A stretch of DNA of 64,000 nt from assembly GCF_016863015.1 (NCBI RefSeq), contig NZ_BOOB01000046.1, forward strand, positions 62,001 to 126,000, read 5' to 3'. Shown one piece after another: positions 50,005-58,986 of this stretch; positions within the stretch are counted from its first letter, which is position 1, and each line of letters starts with the position of its first letter. Under the pieces are notes generated by a model. That model was given only the letters and a program-made list of their open reading frames with translations. It ran no database searches and was not told the DNA's origin. The DNA comes from Microbispora amethystogenes (GTDB taxonomy: Bacteria; Actinomycetota; Actinomycetes; Streptosporangiales; Streptosporangiaceae). The translations under genes were made by a program, and so were the position numbers.

Positions 50005-50538
50005 TCACAGGTCCCAGTCGAGGGTGGGCGGCAGATGGCCTTCGAGGGTCAGCAGCCACCGCTTGGACTCGACGCCGTCGCCGCCGCTGAACCCGCCGAG
50101 GCCGTTGCTCGCCACGACCCGGTGACACGGCACGATGATCGGGATCGCGTTGCCGCCCATGATCGAGCCGATGGCCCGGGCCGGGACGCCCGTGCCGCTG
50201 CGCGCCGCCAGTTCGCCGTACGTCACCACCTCGCCGTACGGGACGGTGGCGTGCAGCGTGCCGAGGACCTGCCGCTGGAGGGGCGACATGAGCCGCCAGT
50301 CGACCGGGGCGCGGAACTCCTTCAGCTCGCCCCGGAAGTACGCGGCCAGCTCCTCGCGGACGGCGGCCGTACGGACCGGGTCGTCGGCGGCGGGCATGCC
50401 GAGGCGGGCGGCGATGCGTGCCCTGACCCGGCTGCCGTCCCGGAAGTGGGTGGCGGCGACCCCGTCCGCGGTGACGGCGGCGAGCACGTCGCCCAGCCGG
50501 GTCGGGACGGTCGCGAACGCCACCGTGCTGCTGTCCAT
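50005..50538 (-). CDS. ogt: methylated-DNA--protein-cysteine methyltransferase
   Basis: 177 residues from the ATG at 50536-50538. A suicide enzyme that transfers O6-alkyl groups from guanine to its own Cys in IVPCHRVVASNGLGGFSGG. The DNA-binding domain has QRQVLGTLHATVPYGEVVTY then ARAIGSIMGGNAIPII. The N-terminal RNase-H-like domain is short but complete. The start lies in the second copy of a 17-base-period duplication, so two similar ATG contexts occur; the upstream one is out of frame. It lies just upstream of miaA on the same strand; no ada-type regulator is adjacent. Confidence 0.93.
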   Translation of the reverse strand: MDSSTVAFATVPTRLGDVLAAVTADGVAATHFRDGSRVRARIAARLGMPAADDPVRTAAVREELAAYFRGELKEFRAPVDWRLMSPLQRQVLGTLHATVPYGEVVTYGELAARSGTGVPARAIGSIMGGNAIPIIVPCHRVVASNGLGGFSGGDGVESKRWLLTLEGHLPPTLDWDL

Positions 50539-50567
50539 ACGTCCATTCTGCCCATACGTCCAATCTG
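50535..50567. repeat. tandem duplication over the ogt start codon
   Basis: CCATACGTCCATTCTG (50535-50550) recurs with one mismatch at 50552-50567, a 17-base period. The ogt start is in the first copy and a second ATG, out of frame, in the other. Confidence 0.6.
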
Positions 50568-50598
50568 TGGGGGTGAACGGGCCGGGTAGGGTGATCGG

Positions 50599-51306
50599 GT
50601 GCTGGTCGCCGCGGCCGTCTGCCCGCATCCTCCGCTGCTCGTCCCGCAGGTCGCCGGTGCCGCCGCGGCCGAGCTCGACGCTTTGCGCGCGGCCTGCGCC
50701 GAGGCGGTGCGGTCGCTCGCCGACGCCGGTCCCGGCGTGCTCGTGGTGACCGGCGGCGACGGCTCCCCGGCGTCCTTTCCCGGCGACGCCGCCGGGTCGC
50801 TGCGCCCCTGGGGGCCCGACGTCAGGGTCGGCCCGGCGGGCGGGGAGCCGGTGCTGCCGCTGTCGCTCACGATCGGCCGCTGGCTGCTGGAACACTCCGC
50901 CGGCGTTCCCGAAGCGCGGTTCCCTCTGCGGTTCGAGGCGGTCGCCTCCGACGCGCCGGCGGCCGGGTGCGCCGCGCTGGGCCGCCGCCTGGCCGGCTCG
51001 GCGGATCGGGTGGCGCTGCTGGTCATGGGAGACGGCTCGGCCCGGCGCACGGAGAAGTCGCCCGGTTACGTGCATCCGGACGCGGTGCCGTACGACGACA
51101 TGATCGCCGCGGCGCTCGCGTCCGGTGACTCCGGCGCGCTCCTCGCGCTGGACCCGGCCCGGGCCGCGGAGTTGCAGGTGGCCGGCCGGGCCGCCTTCCA
51201 GGTCCTGGGCGGGGCGGCGGAGGGCGCGCCGCCGCCCGCCGCCGAACTGCTGCGCGACGAGGCGCCGTACGGCGTGGGGTATTTCGTGGCGCGCTGGCTC
51301 TGGTGA
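50599..51306 (+). CDS. class III extradiol dioxygenase subunit B-like protein
   Basis: 235 residues from a GTG at 50599, after AGGGTGATCG. The sequence opens LVAAAVCPHPPLLVPQVAGA, with the His of the LigB/MEMO metal site, and continues VLVVTGGDGSPASF, LLVMGDGSARRTEKSPGYVH and ELLRDEAPYGVGYFVARWLW, as in the actinobacterial LigB-like genes found beside miaA and dapF. Whether the metal site is complete is unclear. No ring-cleavage pathway is nearby, so catalysis should not be assumed. It is divergent from ogt by 60 bases and convergent with rnz, four bases apart. Confidence 0.83.
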   Translation: MLVAAAVCPHPPLLVPQVAGAAAAELDALRAACAEAVRSLADAGPGVLVVTGGDGSPASFPGDAAGSLRPWGPDVRVGPAGGEPVLPLSLTIGRWLLEHSAGVPEARFPLRFEAVASDAPAAGCAALGRRLAGSADRVALLVMGDGSARRTEKSPGYVHPDAVPYDDMIAAALASGDSGALLALDPARAAELQVAGRAAFQVLGGAAEGAPPPAAELLRDEAPYGVGYFVARWLW

Positions 51307-51310
51307 GCGG

Positions 51311-52249
51311 TCAGCCGCCCGCCTCGGCGCTCCGCTTCGGCACGGGCACCCGCATCAGATCGCGGGCCGTCACCACCTCGCCCGAGTAGGCCTTGCGCAC
51401 CTCGTCCACGAACCTGGGCTCGTCGGCCGTCGTGTACCTCTCGGAGAAGTGGGTGAGCACCAGGCACCGCACCCCGCCGGCCGCCGCGATCCGCCCGGCC
51501 TGCGCCGCCGTCAGGTGCCCGTACTGCGCGGCCATCACGCTCTCACCCGACAGGAACGTCGACTCGATCACCAGCAGGTCGACCCCCTCGGCCAGGGCGA
51601 ACGCGCCGTCGCAGAGGCGGGTGTCCATCACGAAGGCGGCGCTCTGCCCCGGCCGGGGCGCGCTGCAGTCCTCCAGCGTGACCACCGACCCGTCGGGGAG
51701 GGTCAGCGAGCCGCGCCGCTGGAGCTCTCCGATCATCGGCCCGCGCACGCCCCGCCGTTCCAGCTCGCCGGGCAGCATGCGGCGCCCGCCGGGCTCGTCC
51801 ACGCGGTAGCCGTACGACTGGACGGGGTGCGACAGCGGGCGCGCGGTCAGCGTCACCGGCCCCGCCGGCCACCGCGTCAGCTCGCCGGAGACCGGCCGGG
51901 GAGTGATCACGTCCGTGTCCGCGAAGGCCGACGCGTTGCGCAGCCTGCGCCAGTACGTCTCGCCGCCCGCGGGATAGGCCGCCCGCACCTCGTGGGTCAC
52001 CTTGTCTCTGGCGATCCGCTGGACGACGCCGGGGACCCCCAGGCAGTGGTCTCCGTGGAAGTGGGTGACGCAGATCCACGTGACGTCGTGGGCGCTCACC
52101 CCGGCGTGCAGCATCTGCCGCTGCGTGCCCTCCCCCGGGTCGAACAGGAACCCCTCGCCGTCCCAGCGCAGCAGATAGCCGTTGTGGTTGCGGTGGCGCG
52201 TGGGCACGGCGCTGGAGGTGCCGAGGACGACGAGTTCACGTACGGACAC
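51311..52249 (-). CDS. rnz: ribonuclease Z family metallo-hydrolase
   Basis: 312 residues from the GTG at 52247-52249 ([20 protein letters not shown]); a longer upstream frame is rejected because homology starts here. tRNA 3' processing endonuclease fold: [27 protein letters not shown] with the zinc-binding HxHx[30 protein letters not shown] and VLTHFSERY. It lacks a long exosite insertion beyond the short [11 protein letters not shown] loop. In a tRNA-modification neighbourhood (miaA, miaB) a role in tRNA maturation fits. Its stop is four bases from the stop of the convergent dioxygenase-like gene. Confidence 0.9.
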   Translation of the reverse strand: MSVRELVVLGTSSAVPTRHRNHNGYLLRWDGEGFLFDPGEGTQRQMLHAGVSAHDVTWICVTHFHGDHCLGVPGVVQRIARDKVTHEVRAAYPAGGETYWRRLRNASAFADTDVITPRPVSGELTRWPAGPVTLTARPLSHPVQSYGYRVDEPGGRRMLPGELERRGVRGPMIGELQRRGSLTLPDGSVVTLEDCSAPRPGQSAAFVMDTRLCDGAFALAEGVDLLVIESTFLSGESVMAAQYGHLTAAQAGRIAAAGGVRCLVLTHFSERYTTADEPRFVDEVRKAYSGEVVTARDLMRVPVPKRSAEAGG

Positions 52250-52433
52250 ACCGCCGATGCTAAGTCCCGCGCTCGGACTTCGTTCAGGCCGACTTACGAG
52301 GATATTTATCGAATTCCGCTGGAAGCGGCATATCTGGAGTTCCCGGAAATCGGGGGAACCGGCGCTGGACTCCGTACGGGGCGGGCAAAATGAGGGTCGA
52401 GACCGACACACTGTCACATGGAAGAAAACGACC

Positions 52434-53396
52434 TTGCCGGAAAACTCCCCCACCCCACGGCATCGGCGCGGCAGTAGCACCGTTCTCGCCCTGACGGGCG
52501 CGATCGGTGTGACCGCGATCGCCGGACTCGGCGTCGTCCTGGCCGTCATGCCCGGTCAGGACCTGGCGGCGTCCTCCGCCGCCCACTCACCCACCGCCGG
52601 CCCGCGCTTCGGACGAGAAGGGTCTTTCGACGCCGCGGCACCGGGCATCCCCGGCTCCGGGCCATTCTTCTCACAGTCCGGAAATCCACAATCATCCGCG
52701 CCTGCGGATATTTCGGGAGATGCGACGCTGGAGCGCCCGAAAACGGCTCCGGACATCGCGTCGGAACTGTCCGGCGATTCGGCCGAGGAAGCGGGATACG
52801 AGGCGGCCGGAGACGGCACGGCTGAGCAGGAGCGGTCGTCGGCCGAGCAAGGGGCACTGCCCCCGGGTCACGAGACCGGCGGGCCGGGGTCTCCCGGGCG
52901 TGCTGTCCGGGCGACCGGCCCCTCCCGCCCGCCTGCGTGGTCCGCACGTCTCGCCGGGAACAGCGCCACCGGCTCGGCGAGCCGTTCCGGGACGAGGGAC
53001 GCCGACCGGCGGCGATCCGCGCGCACCGCTCCGCCCGAAGGTGCGAAGCCGGTCACGCATGAGCCGGACGCTCAGGGCTCCACCGATCGGGACAGCGCCG
53101 CACGAGGATTCGGCGCTCGTGGGTCTGTCGCTCGTGGGTCTGGCGCGGGCGACGCCACGCCCCGGAACCCGGCGACCGGAGCCACTCCTGCCGGAAGCGC
53201 ACCGACCGGGAACGCGGCGGCCAACGGCACGGCGGACAGGAACACGGCTGGCCAGGACGCGGGCGCGGGGACCTCGGCCGCGTCCCGCGCCGAGGCGGCC
53301 GCTGCGGCGCGCACCCGGATGCGGGATGCCTGCCTGCGGTTCCACGATCTGCGCCGCGCCTACTGCTACCAGGTGCTGCGCCGCTTTTCTCAGTGA
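52434..53396 (+). CDS. single-pass membrane-anchored protein with long disordered domain
   Basis: 320 residues from a TTG at 52434, with GGAAGA about ten bases upstream; the frame is open further upstream, so the start is uncertain. A basic N-terminus ([10 protein letters not shown]) precedes one membrane segment (about 21-43, [20 protein letters not shown]). About 240 residues of Ser/Thr/Ala/Gly/Pro-rich disordered sequence follow, with short repeats ([18 protein letters not shown]). The last 35 residues are different: a helix [20 protein letters not shown] then [13 protein letters not shown], with two cysteines. Probably a cell-wall-spanning or secreted anchor of unknown role. The upstream 180 bases are AT-richer. 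The stop codon lies in a 14-bp tandem repeat. Confidence 0.6.
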   Translation: MPENSPTPRHRRGSSTVLALTGAIGVTAIAGLGVVLAVMPGQDLAASSAAHSPTAGPRFGREGSFDAAAPGIPGSGPFFSQSGNPQSSAPADISGDATLERPKTAPDIASELSGDSAEEAGYEAAGDGTAEQERSSAEQGALPPGHETGGPGSPGRAVRATGPSRPPAWSARLAGNSATGSASRSGTRDADRRRSARTAPPEGAKPVTHEPDAQGSTDRDSAARGFGARGSVARGSGAGDATPRNPATGATPAGSAPTGNAAANGTADRNTAGQDAGAGTSAASRAEAAAAARTRMRDACLRFHDLRRAYCYQVLRRFSQ

Positions 53397-53435
53397 CCCG
53401 CTCTCAGTGACCCGCGCGTTTTCTCAGTGACCCGC
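53388..53435 (+). repeat. 14-bp repeat containing the stop codon
   Basis: TCTCAGTGACCCGC occurs three times: 53388-53401, directly adjacent at 53402-53415, and at 53422-53435. The TGA of the upstream membrane-anchored protein is in the first copy. Confidence 0.8.
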
Positions 53436-53437
53436 GC

Positions 53438-53461
53438 GCGGCCCGCACCCGCGCGGGCCGC
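53438..53461. terminator. terminator hairpin between two convergent genes
   Basis: GCGGCCCGC (53438-53446) and GCGGGCCGC (53453-53461) form a perfect 9-bp stem with a 6-base loop, between the repeats at the end of the plus-strand gene and those at the end of miaB. It can serve both directions. Confidence 0.6.
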
Positions 53462-53483
53462 CCTCGCAGATCAGGTCAACCGT

Positions 53484-53541
53484 CTGATCAGACACGGCTC
53501 TGATCAGACATGGTCCTGATCAGGCGCGCGGTTCTGATCAG
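53484..53541. repeat. four regularly spaced CTGATCAG palindromes beyond miaB
   Basis: CTGATCAG occurs at 53484-53491, 53500-53507, 53516-53523 and 53534-53541, with start-to-start spacings of 16, 16 and 18 bases. The last ends eight bases before the miaB stop. Flanks are also similar (GTCTGATCAGA, GCGC), so this is a degenerate 16-bp tandem repeat as well as a palindrome array. Confidence 0.7.
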
Positions 53542-53549
53542 GCGCGGGT

Positions 53550-55073
53550 TCAGACGGCCGAGCAGGCGGACGACTGCGCGGGCAGCGGAGCCGGGCGGCC
53601 GACGGTGGGCATGCCCAGGCTGACCGCGGCGCCCTGTCGCGGAGCCGCCTGCCGGGCCTCCCAGGCGTCACCGGCGCGGGTCCGCCGTACGGACAGCACC
53701 TTGTCGGCCACCAGGTGGTGCGGCGCGGCGTAGGTGACCTCGACGGTGACCATGTCGCCGGGCCGGGCCCCGGCCGCGGCATCGGTGGCCGCGAGGTGGA
53801 CGAGGCGGTTGTCGGCGGCGCGGCCGGACAGGCGGTGCGTGGCGTCGTCCTTGCGGCCCTCGCCCTCGGCGACCAGCACCTCGAGGGTCCGCCCGACCTG
53901 CGTCCTGTTCTCCGCCCAGGAGATCTCCTCCTGGAGCGCCACCAGGCGTTCGTACCTCTCCTGCACGACGGCCTTGGGCACCTGGTCCTCCATCGTCGCG
54001 GCGGGGGTGCCGGGGCGGATGGAGTACTGGAACGTGAACGCGTTGGCGAAGCGCGACTGCCGTACGACGTCGAGGGTCTGCTGGAAGTCCTCCTCGGTCT
54101 CGCCGGGGAAGCCCACGATGATGTCGGTCGAGATCGCGGCGTCCGGCATCGCGGCGCGCACCCGCTCGATGATCCCGAGGTAGCGCTCGGACCGGTACGA
54201 CCGGCGCATGGCCTTGAGGACCCGGTCGGAGCCGGACTGCAGCGGCATGTGCAGCTGGTGCATCACGTTCGGCGTCTCGGCCATCGCGGCGATCACGTCG
54301 TCGGTGAAGGCGGCGGGGTGGGGCGAGGTGAAGCGGACCCGCTCCAGGCCCTCGACGTCGCCGCAGGCCCGGAGCAGCTTGCCGAACGCCAGCCGGTCGC
54401 CGAACTCCACGCCGTAGGTGTTGACGTTCTGCCCCAGCAGGGTGATCTCCAGGACGCCCTGGTCGACGAGGGTCCGCACCTCGTTCAGGACGTCGCCGGG
54501 ACGGCGGTCCTTCTCCTTGCCGCGCAGCGACGGCACGATGCAGAACGTGCAGGTGTTGTTGCACCCGACCGAGATCGCCACCCAGGCCGCGTACGCCGAC
54601 TCACGGCGGCTCGGCAGTGTGGAGGGGAACGTCTCCAGCGACTCCTTGATCTCGACCTGGGCCTCTTCGGCGATCCGGGCGCGCTCCAGCAGCACCGGCA
54701 GCGAGCCGATGTTGTGGGTGCCGAAGACGACGTCCACCCAGGGGGCGCGGCGGACGATCTCGCCCTGGTCCTTCTGCGCCAGGCATCCGCCGACCGCGAT
54801 CTGCATGCCCTCGCGGGCCATCTTGATCGGCCGCAGGTGCCCCAGGTTGCCGTAGAGCCGGTTGTCGGCGTTCTCGCGTACGGCGCAGGTGTTGAACACC
54901 ACGACGTCCGGCGTCTGCCCCTCGGCGGCCCGGACGTATCCGGCGTCCTCCAGCAGCCCGGAGAGCCGCTCGGAGTCGTGCACGTTCATCTGGCAGCCGT
55001 AGGTCCGCACCTCGTAGGTCCGGGTCGCGCCCTCGGCGTCCTGTGTGGTCACAGTCTGTGTGGTCCCAGTCAT
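53550..55073 (-). CDS. miaB: tRNA-2-methylthio-N6-dimethylallyladenosine synthase
   Basis: 507 residues from the ATG at 55071-55073. Radical-SAM methylthiotransferase acting on i6A37 tRNA. The N-terminal UPF0004 domain carries the auxiliary-cluster cysteines ([39 protein letters not shown]). The radical-SAM cysteines are in [16 protein letters not shown], followed by [19 protein letters not shown] and [17 protein letters not shown]. The C-terminal TRAM domain holds [17 protein letters not shown] and [11 protein letters not shown]. The first codons lie in a 15-bp tandem duplication. Partner of miaA at 49065. It is divergent from the Uma2-type gene. Confidence 0.96.
   Translation of the reverse strand: MTGTTQTVTTQDAEGATRTYEVRTYGCQMNVHDSERLSGLLEDAGYVRAAEGQTPDVVVFNTCAVRENADNRLYGNLGHLRPIKMAREGMQIAVGGCLAQKDQGEIVRRAPWVDVVFGTHNIGSLPVLLERARIAEEAQVEIKESLETFPSTLPSRRESAYAAWVAISVGCNNTCTFCIVPSLRGKEKDRRPGDVLNEVRTLVDQGVLEITLLGQNVNTYGVEFGDRLAFGKLLRACGDVEGLERVRFTSPHPAAFTDDVIAAMAETPNVMHQLHMPLQSGSDRVLKAMRRSYRSERYLGIIERVRAAMPDAAISTDIIVGFPGETEEDFQQTLDVVRQSRFANAFTFQYSIRPGTPAATMEDQVPKAVVQERYERLVALQEEISWAENRTQVGRTLEVLVAEGEGRKDDATHRLSGRAADNRLVHLAATDAAAGARPGDMVTVEVTYAAPHHLVADKVLSVRRTRAGDAWEARQAAPRQGAAVSLGMPTVGRPAPLPAQSSACSAV
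55041..55070. repeat. 15-bp tandem duplication at the start of miaB
   Basis: CTGTGTGGTCACAGT (55041-55055) is followed directly by CTGTGTGGTCCCAGT (55056-55070), then the start codon. It is in frame and encodes codons 2-11 ([10 protein letters not shown]), upstream of the conserved domain. Confidence 0.7.
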
Positions 55074-55214
55074 CGCACTACAAGGGTAGGCGCTTCCCAC
55101 CCCCACCCGTACGAAAACCCTTCGCACTCGACCACACACGGAAAGCGACGATAGGATGCGGCGGCGAACGCATGCGACACTGAGAACGGACCTGTCGGTG
55201 AGAGGTGAGCCTCG

Positions 55215-55862
55215 ATGGCGATGCCCGCACGATCCACGGAGGCGCCGATGCAGGCCCGCGAGGCGCGGGCGGCCAGGAGCCCCTGGCGTGTCCCGGGTGA
55301 GCTTGAGGTCGAGGAATGGTTCGAGCTCAACACGCAGGCGGACGACGGCAGCCGCTACGAGCTCATCGACGGGAGTCTCATCGTGTCCCCCGCACCACTC
55401 CCGATGCACCAGTGGATCGGTGACAACCTCCGCGCGGCCCTTCAGGAGGCCGCGCCCGAGGACCTGGTGGCGATCACTGCGACCGGCCTGCTTCTGGACG
55501 GTAGACCTGGGGTGATTCCGGACATCATGGTCGTCGACCGGCAGCCCGTACGCGACGGTGCGTCGGTCATCCGGCCCGAGTGGGTGCGTCTGGTCGTGGA
55601 GATCGTTTCGCGGTCCACCACCATGACCGATCGGGTGGTGAAGCCCGCGAAATACGCCGAGGCCGGGATTCCCGGTTTCTGGCGGATCGAGACCCATCCG
55701 TTCCGCGGGCAGGCTGACGAGCGGCTTCCTGTCGTCTTCACCTACCGGCTGGGCGAGGACGGCCAGTACCAGCTGATCCACCGGGTGGGGGCGGGCGAGG
55801 TGGTGGCTGTGGGCGAGCCGTTCAAGGTGGCGGTGGATCCCGAGGCGTTCGCGCGGGTGTGA
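55215..55862 (+). CDS. Uma2 family endonuclease-like protein
   Basis: 215 residues from the ATG at 55215, with AGGTGAG upstream; an ATG eleven codons later is possible. PD-(D/E)xK-type fold of the Uma2/DUF820 family: [34 protein letters not shown] (catalytic Pro-Asp), [20 protein letters not shown] (Glu and Lys positions) and [14 protein letters not shown]. Members are abundant in actinobacteria and cyanobacteria and usually unlinked to restriction systems; their substrate is unknown. Alone here, between miaB and the two-component system. Confidence 0.88.
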   Translation: MAMPARSTEAPMQAREARAARSPWRVPGELEVEEWFELNTQADDGSRYELIDGSLIVSPAPLPMHQWIGDNLRAALQEAAPEDLVAITATGLLLDGRPGVIPDIMVVDRQPVRDGASVIRPEWVRLVVEIVSRSTTMTDRVVKPAKYAEAGIPGFWRIETHPFRGQADERLPVVFTYRLGEDGQYQLIHRVGAGEVVAVGEPFKVAVDPEAFARV

Positions 55863-56017
55863 CGGGTGGGCGGACCCGCCGCGACGTCCGGACGTCCTGG
55901 GACATTGTCCTGTTCGTCTGGGCATATCGGTCGCTAGCCTGAGCCCGATCTAGTGGCCGCGCCGGAGGCGGGCGGAGGCGGGGCGTGCGCCGGGGAGGCG
56001 CGCGGAGGAGGCGGGCG

Positions 56018-58354
56018 GTGCGGCGTACGGCGTGGGCGGTCTGCGCGCTCAGCCTGCTCCTGATCGCCGCGGCCCTGGTGCTCGGCCACCGCAACGGCGC
56101 GGGGCTGTTCGCCCAGAGTCACCTCCTCTTCGTCGCCGCCTGCGCGCTGGTCGGCGGCCTGATCGCCGCGGCCCGCCCGGGCAACGCCGTCGGGTGGCTG
56201 ATGGCGGTCTGCGGGCTGTGCTTCGCGCTGCTGGACGCGACCGGGCACTACGCGCTCGCCGGACTGCCGTTCGCGACCCCGATGGCGTGGCCGCAGACGT
56301 GGCTGTGGGTGCCCGCCAACCTGTCGGTCGCCGCCGTGCCGGCGTTCTTCCCGTCGGGACGGCCGTCGTCGCCCCGGTGGCGGGCGGCCCTGTGGACGAT
56401 CGCCGGGGTCTCCGCCGTGATGACGGCGGTGAGCGCCCTCCTGCCCGGCCCCAGCCACCAGGTCGGCTGGGGCACGCCGCTGCCCAACCCCCTCGCGGTG
56501 CCCGCGCTCGCCGCCGCAGCCCCGTTCGTCGAGCCGCTGACGACCGCGCTCATGGGCGCGCTGTTCCTGGCGGGCGCGGGCGATCTCGTACGGCGGGCCC
56601 GGCGCGGCGACGCCGGCGAACGGGCCCAGCTCAAGTGGCTCGCGTACGCCGCCGGGCTCGCCGGGCTGATCGTCGCGGGCCGGCTGGCCGCGGGGCTCTC
56701 CGACGGCGACCCGCGCTCCATCTGGCCCGTCACCAGCGCGTTCTGGGAGGTCATGGGGACGTTCGCGGCCTGCCTGCTGCCGGCCGCCGCCGCCGTCGCG
56801 GTGCTGCGGCACGGCCTGTTCGACATCGACCTCGTGATCAACCGCACGCTCGTCTACGTGCTGCTGTCGGCCTGCGTGTTCGGCGGCTACGTGCTCGTGG
56901 TCACCTACCTCGGCGCGGTGTTCCGCGCGGCGGACGGCCTGCCGGTGTCGGTGGCCGCCGCCGGGGTGGTCGCCGTCGTCTTCGCCCCGCTGCGCGAGCG
57001 GCTGCAACGCGCCGTCAACCTCGTGATGTACGGCAGGCGGGACGATCCGTACGCGGCGCTGGCCCTGCTGGGCAGGCGCCTGGAGGAGGCGGCGGAGCCG
57101 GGTGCGGTGCTCGCCGCGGCGGCCCGGTCGGTGGCGGAGGCGCTGCGCCTGCCGCACGTCGCGGTCGAGGTGGCCGGCGGGCCGACCCACGCCTACGGCG
57201 TGCCCTCCCCCGGTTCCGTACGGCTGCCGCTCGTGCACCGGGGCGAACCGGTGGGCGACCTGGTCCTGTCCCCGCGCCCGGGTGAGAGCGAGCTCGGCGG
57301 GAGGGACCGCCGGGTCCTCGCCGACCTCGCGCGGCAGACGGGGATCGCCGTGCACGCCGTACGGCTGTCGGCCGACCTGCAGCGCTCGCGCGAACGGCTG
57401 GTCGCGGCGCGTGAGGAGGAACGGCGGCGGCTGCGGCGCGACCTGCACGACGGCCTCGGGCCGACCCTGGCCGCGCTGACCATGCGGGCGGAGGCCGTGC
57501 AGGACATGGTGCAGGACATGGTGCGGGACCCGGACGCCCTGGCGATGCTCGAAGAGATCATGACGGACGCCCGCACGGCGATGGCCGACGTACGGACGCT
57601 GGTGGAGGGACTGCGGCCGCCGGCCCTCGACACGCTGGGCCTGGCCGGGGCGATCAGGTCGCACGCGGCCCGGCTGCCCGGCGCCGAGGTCGGCGTCGAG
57701 ATCGAGGGCACCCTGCCGGCGCTGCCCGCCGCCGTCGAGGTGGCGGCGTACCGGATCGCGGCCGAGGCGCTGGCGAACGCGCGCCGTCACGCCGGGGCCG
57801 GGCGGGTGCGCGTACGGCTCGGCATGGCGGGCGGAGGCCGCGCGGACGTGCTCGAACTGGAGGTCGCCGACGAGGGCGGCGAGCCGTACGCGGCGGACAC
57901 GGCAGACATGGCGGGCACGGCGGGCACGGCGGACGTGGCGGGCACGGGCGCCGGTGATCCGGCGGCCGCCCGGCCCGGGGTGGGCACGGCGTCGATGCGC
58001 GAGCGGGCGGCCGAGCTGGGCGGCACCTGCCACATCGGCCCGCGGCCCGGAGGCGGGACCCGGGTCCTGGCCCGCCTGCCGGTCCACGACACCGCTCCGG
58101 ACACGGCGCGGAACACCGTCCGGGACACCGCCCTGAGCACGGCGCGGGACACCGCCCTGAGCACGGCGCGGAACACAGCCCTGAGCACGGCGCGGAACAC
58201 AGCCCTGAGCACGGCGCGGGACACAGCCGGGGACACGACCCGGGCCATCGCGCCGGACATGCCGCAGGACCTGGTGCGGGGCTCAGGGCGGGACTCGGGA
58301 CATCACTCAGGACGGGAGGCGGGCGATGGAGCCGATCCGCGTGCTGCTGGTTGA
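56018..58354 (+). CDS. membrane sensor histidine kinase (NarL/LuxR-type pair)
   Basis: 778 residues from the GTG at 56018 after GGAGGAGG; a GTG eleven codons earlier lacks that site. Multiple membrane helices occupy about residues 5-325. A GAF-like domain (about 340-450) precedes the HisKA_3 dimerisation domain, EERRRLRRDLHDGLGPTLAA with the phospho-acceptor His at 477. The HATPase domain has RIAAEALANARRHAGAGRV and GVGTASMRERAAELGG. The last 90 residues are a repeat tail of TALSTAR(D/N) units from a 24-bp duplication, so the C-terminus extends 29 bases into the response-regulator gene. Stimulus unknown. It acts on the regulator encoded next. Confidence 0.9.
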   Translation: MRRTAWAVCALSLLLIAAALVLGHRNGAGLFAQSHLLFVAACALVGGLIAAARPGNAVGWLMAVCGLCFALLDATGHYALAGLPFATPMAWPQTWLWVPANLSVAAVPAFFPSGRPSSPRWRAALWTIAGVSAVMTAVSALLPGPSHQVGWGTPLPNPLAVPALAAAAPFVEPLTTALMGALFLAGAGDLVRRARRGDAGERAQLKWLAYAAGLAGLIVAGRLAAGLSDGDPRSIWPVTSAFWEVMGTFAACLLPAAAAVAVLRHGLFDIDLVINRTLVYVLLSACVFGGYVLVVTYLGAVFRAADGLPVSVAAAGVVAVVFAPLRERLQRAVNLVMYGRRDDPYAALALLGRRLEEAAEPGAVLAAAARSVAEALRLPHVAVEVAGGPTHAYGVPSPGSVRLPLVHRGEPVGDLVLSPRPGESELGGRDRRVLADLARQTGIAVHAVRLSADLQRSRERLVAAREEERRRLRRDLHDGLGPTLAALTMRAEAVQDMVQDMVRDPDALAMLEEIMTDARTAMADVRTLVEGLRPPALDTLGLAGAIRSHAARLPGAEVGVEIEGTLPALPAAVEVAAYRIAAEALANARRHAGAGRVRVRLGMAGGGRADVLELEVADEGGEPYAADTADMAGTAGTADVAGTGAGDPAAARPGVGTASMRERAAELGGTCHIGPRPGGGTRVLARLPVHDTAPDTARNTVRDTALSTARDTALSTARNTALSTARNTALSTARDTAGDTTRAIAPDMPQDLVRGSGRDSGHHSGREAGDGADPRAAG
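58125..58220 (+). repeat. in-frame 24-bp tandem repeat at the 3' end of the kinase gene
   Basis: Four units of ACACCGCCCTGAGCACGGCG plus CGG(G/A) at 58125-58148, 58149-58172, 58173-58196 and 58197-58220, with partial copies on both sides. They encode an eight-residue repeat, TALSTAR plus Asp or Asn. Confidence 0.9.
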
Positions 58355-58964
58355 CGACCACGCGGCCTTCCGGGCGGGGCTCCGCGCGCTCCTGCGGCCG
58401 GTGGAGGAGGTGGAGGTCGCCGATGAAGCGGCGAGCGGTGAGCAGGCCCTCGCCCTCCTGCCCCGCGTGCAGCCCGACGTCGTGCTGATGGACCTCGCCA
58501 TGCCCGGCATGGGCGGGGTGGCCGCGACCGAGCGTGTCACCAGGGACCATCCGCACGTGCGGGTCCTCGTGCTCAGCATGGCGGACGACGACGACGCGGT
58601 CTTCGCGGCGGTGCGCGCCGGTGCGCGGGGCTACGTGCTCAAGGGCGCGCGGCGGGCCGAGCTCGTCCGGGCGATCCGGGCCGTGGCCGAGGGCGAGGCG
58701 ATCTTCGGCCCCGCCCTCGCCGGGCGGCTGATGGGTTACTTCTCCGACCTCGGCAGGGCGCCCGAGCCCAGCTTCCCCGAGCTCACCCCGCGTGAGCGGG
58801 AGATCCTGGGCCTGGTCGCCGGTCACCTGACGAACGGCCAGATCGCGGCCCGGCTCGGGCTGAGCCAGAAGACCGTGCGCAACCACGTGTCCAGCGTCTT
58901 CGCGAAACTGCGCGTGGCCGACCGGGCCGAGGCGATCATGCGGGCCAGGGAGTCTGGCCTCTGA
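58326..58964 (+). CDS. LuxR/NarL-type response regulator
   Basis: 212 residues from the ATG at 58326, with GGGAGG upstream, inside the kinase 3' end. Receiver domain (1-120): acidic pair in RVLLVDDHAAFRAGL, phospho-acceptor Asp in VVLMDLAMPGMGG, then Ser in LVLSMADD and Lys in GYVLKGARRAEL. LuxR-type helix-turn-helix (about 148-205): ELTPREREILGLVAGHLTNG then IAARLGLSQKTVRNHVSSVF. It is phosphorylated by the adjacent kinase; targets are unknown, the nearest candidate being the convergent membrane protein at 58987. Confidence 0.95.
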   Translation: MEPIRVLLVDDHAAFRAGLRALLRPVEEVEVADEAASGEQALALLPRVQPDVVLMDLAMPGMGGVAATERVTRDHPHVRVLVLSMADDDDAVFAAVRAGARGYVLKGARRAELVRAIRAVAEGEAIFGPALAGRLMGYFSDLGRAPEPSFPELTPREREILGLVAGHLTNGQIAARLGLSQKTVRNHVSSVFAKLRVADRAEAIMRARESGL

Positions 58965-58986
58965 CGGGCTCCGTGGCCGCGGGCGC

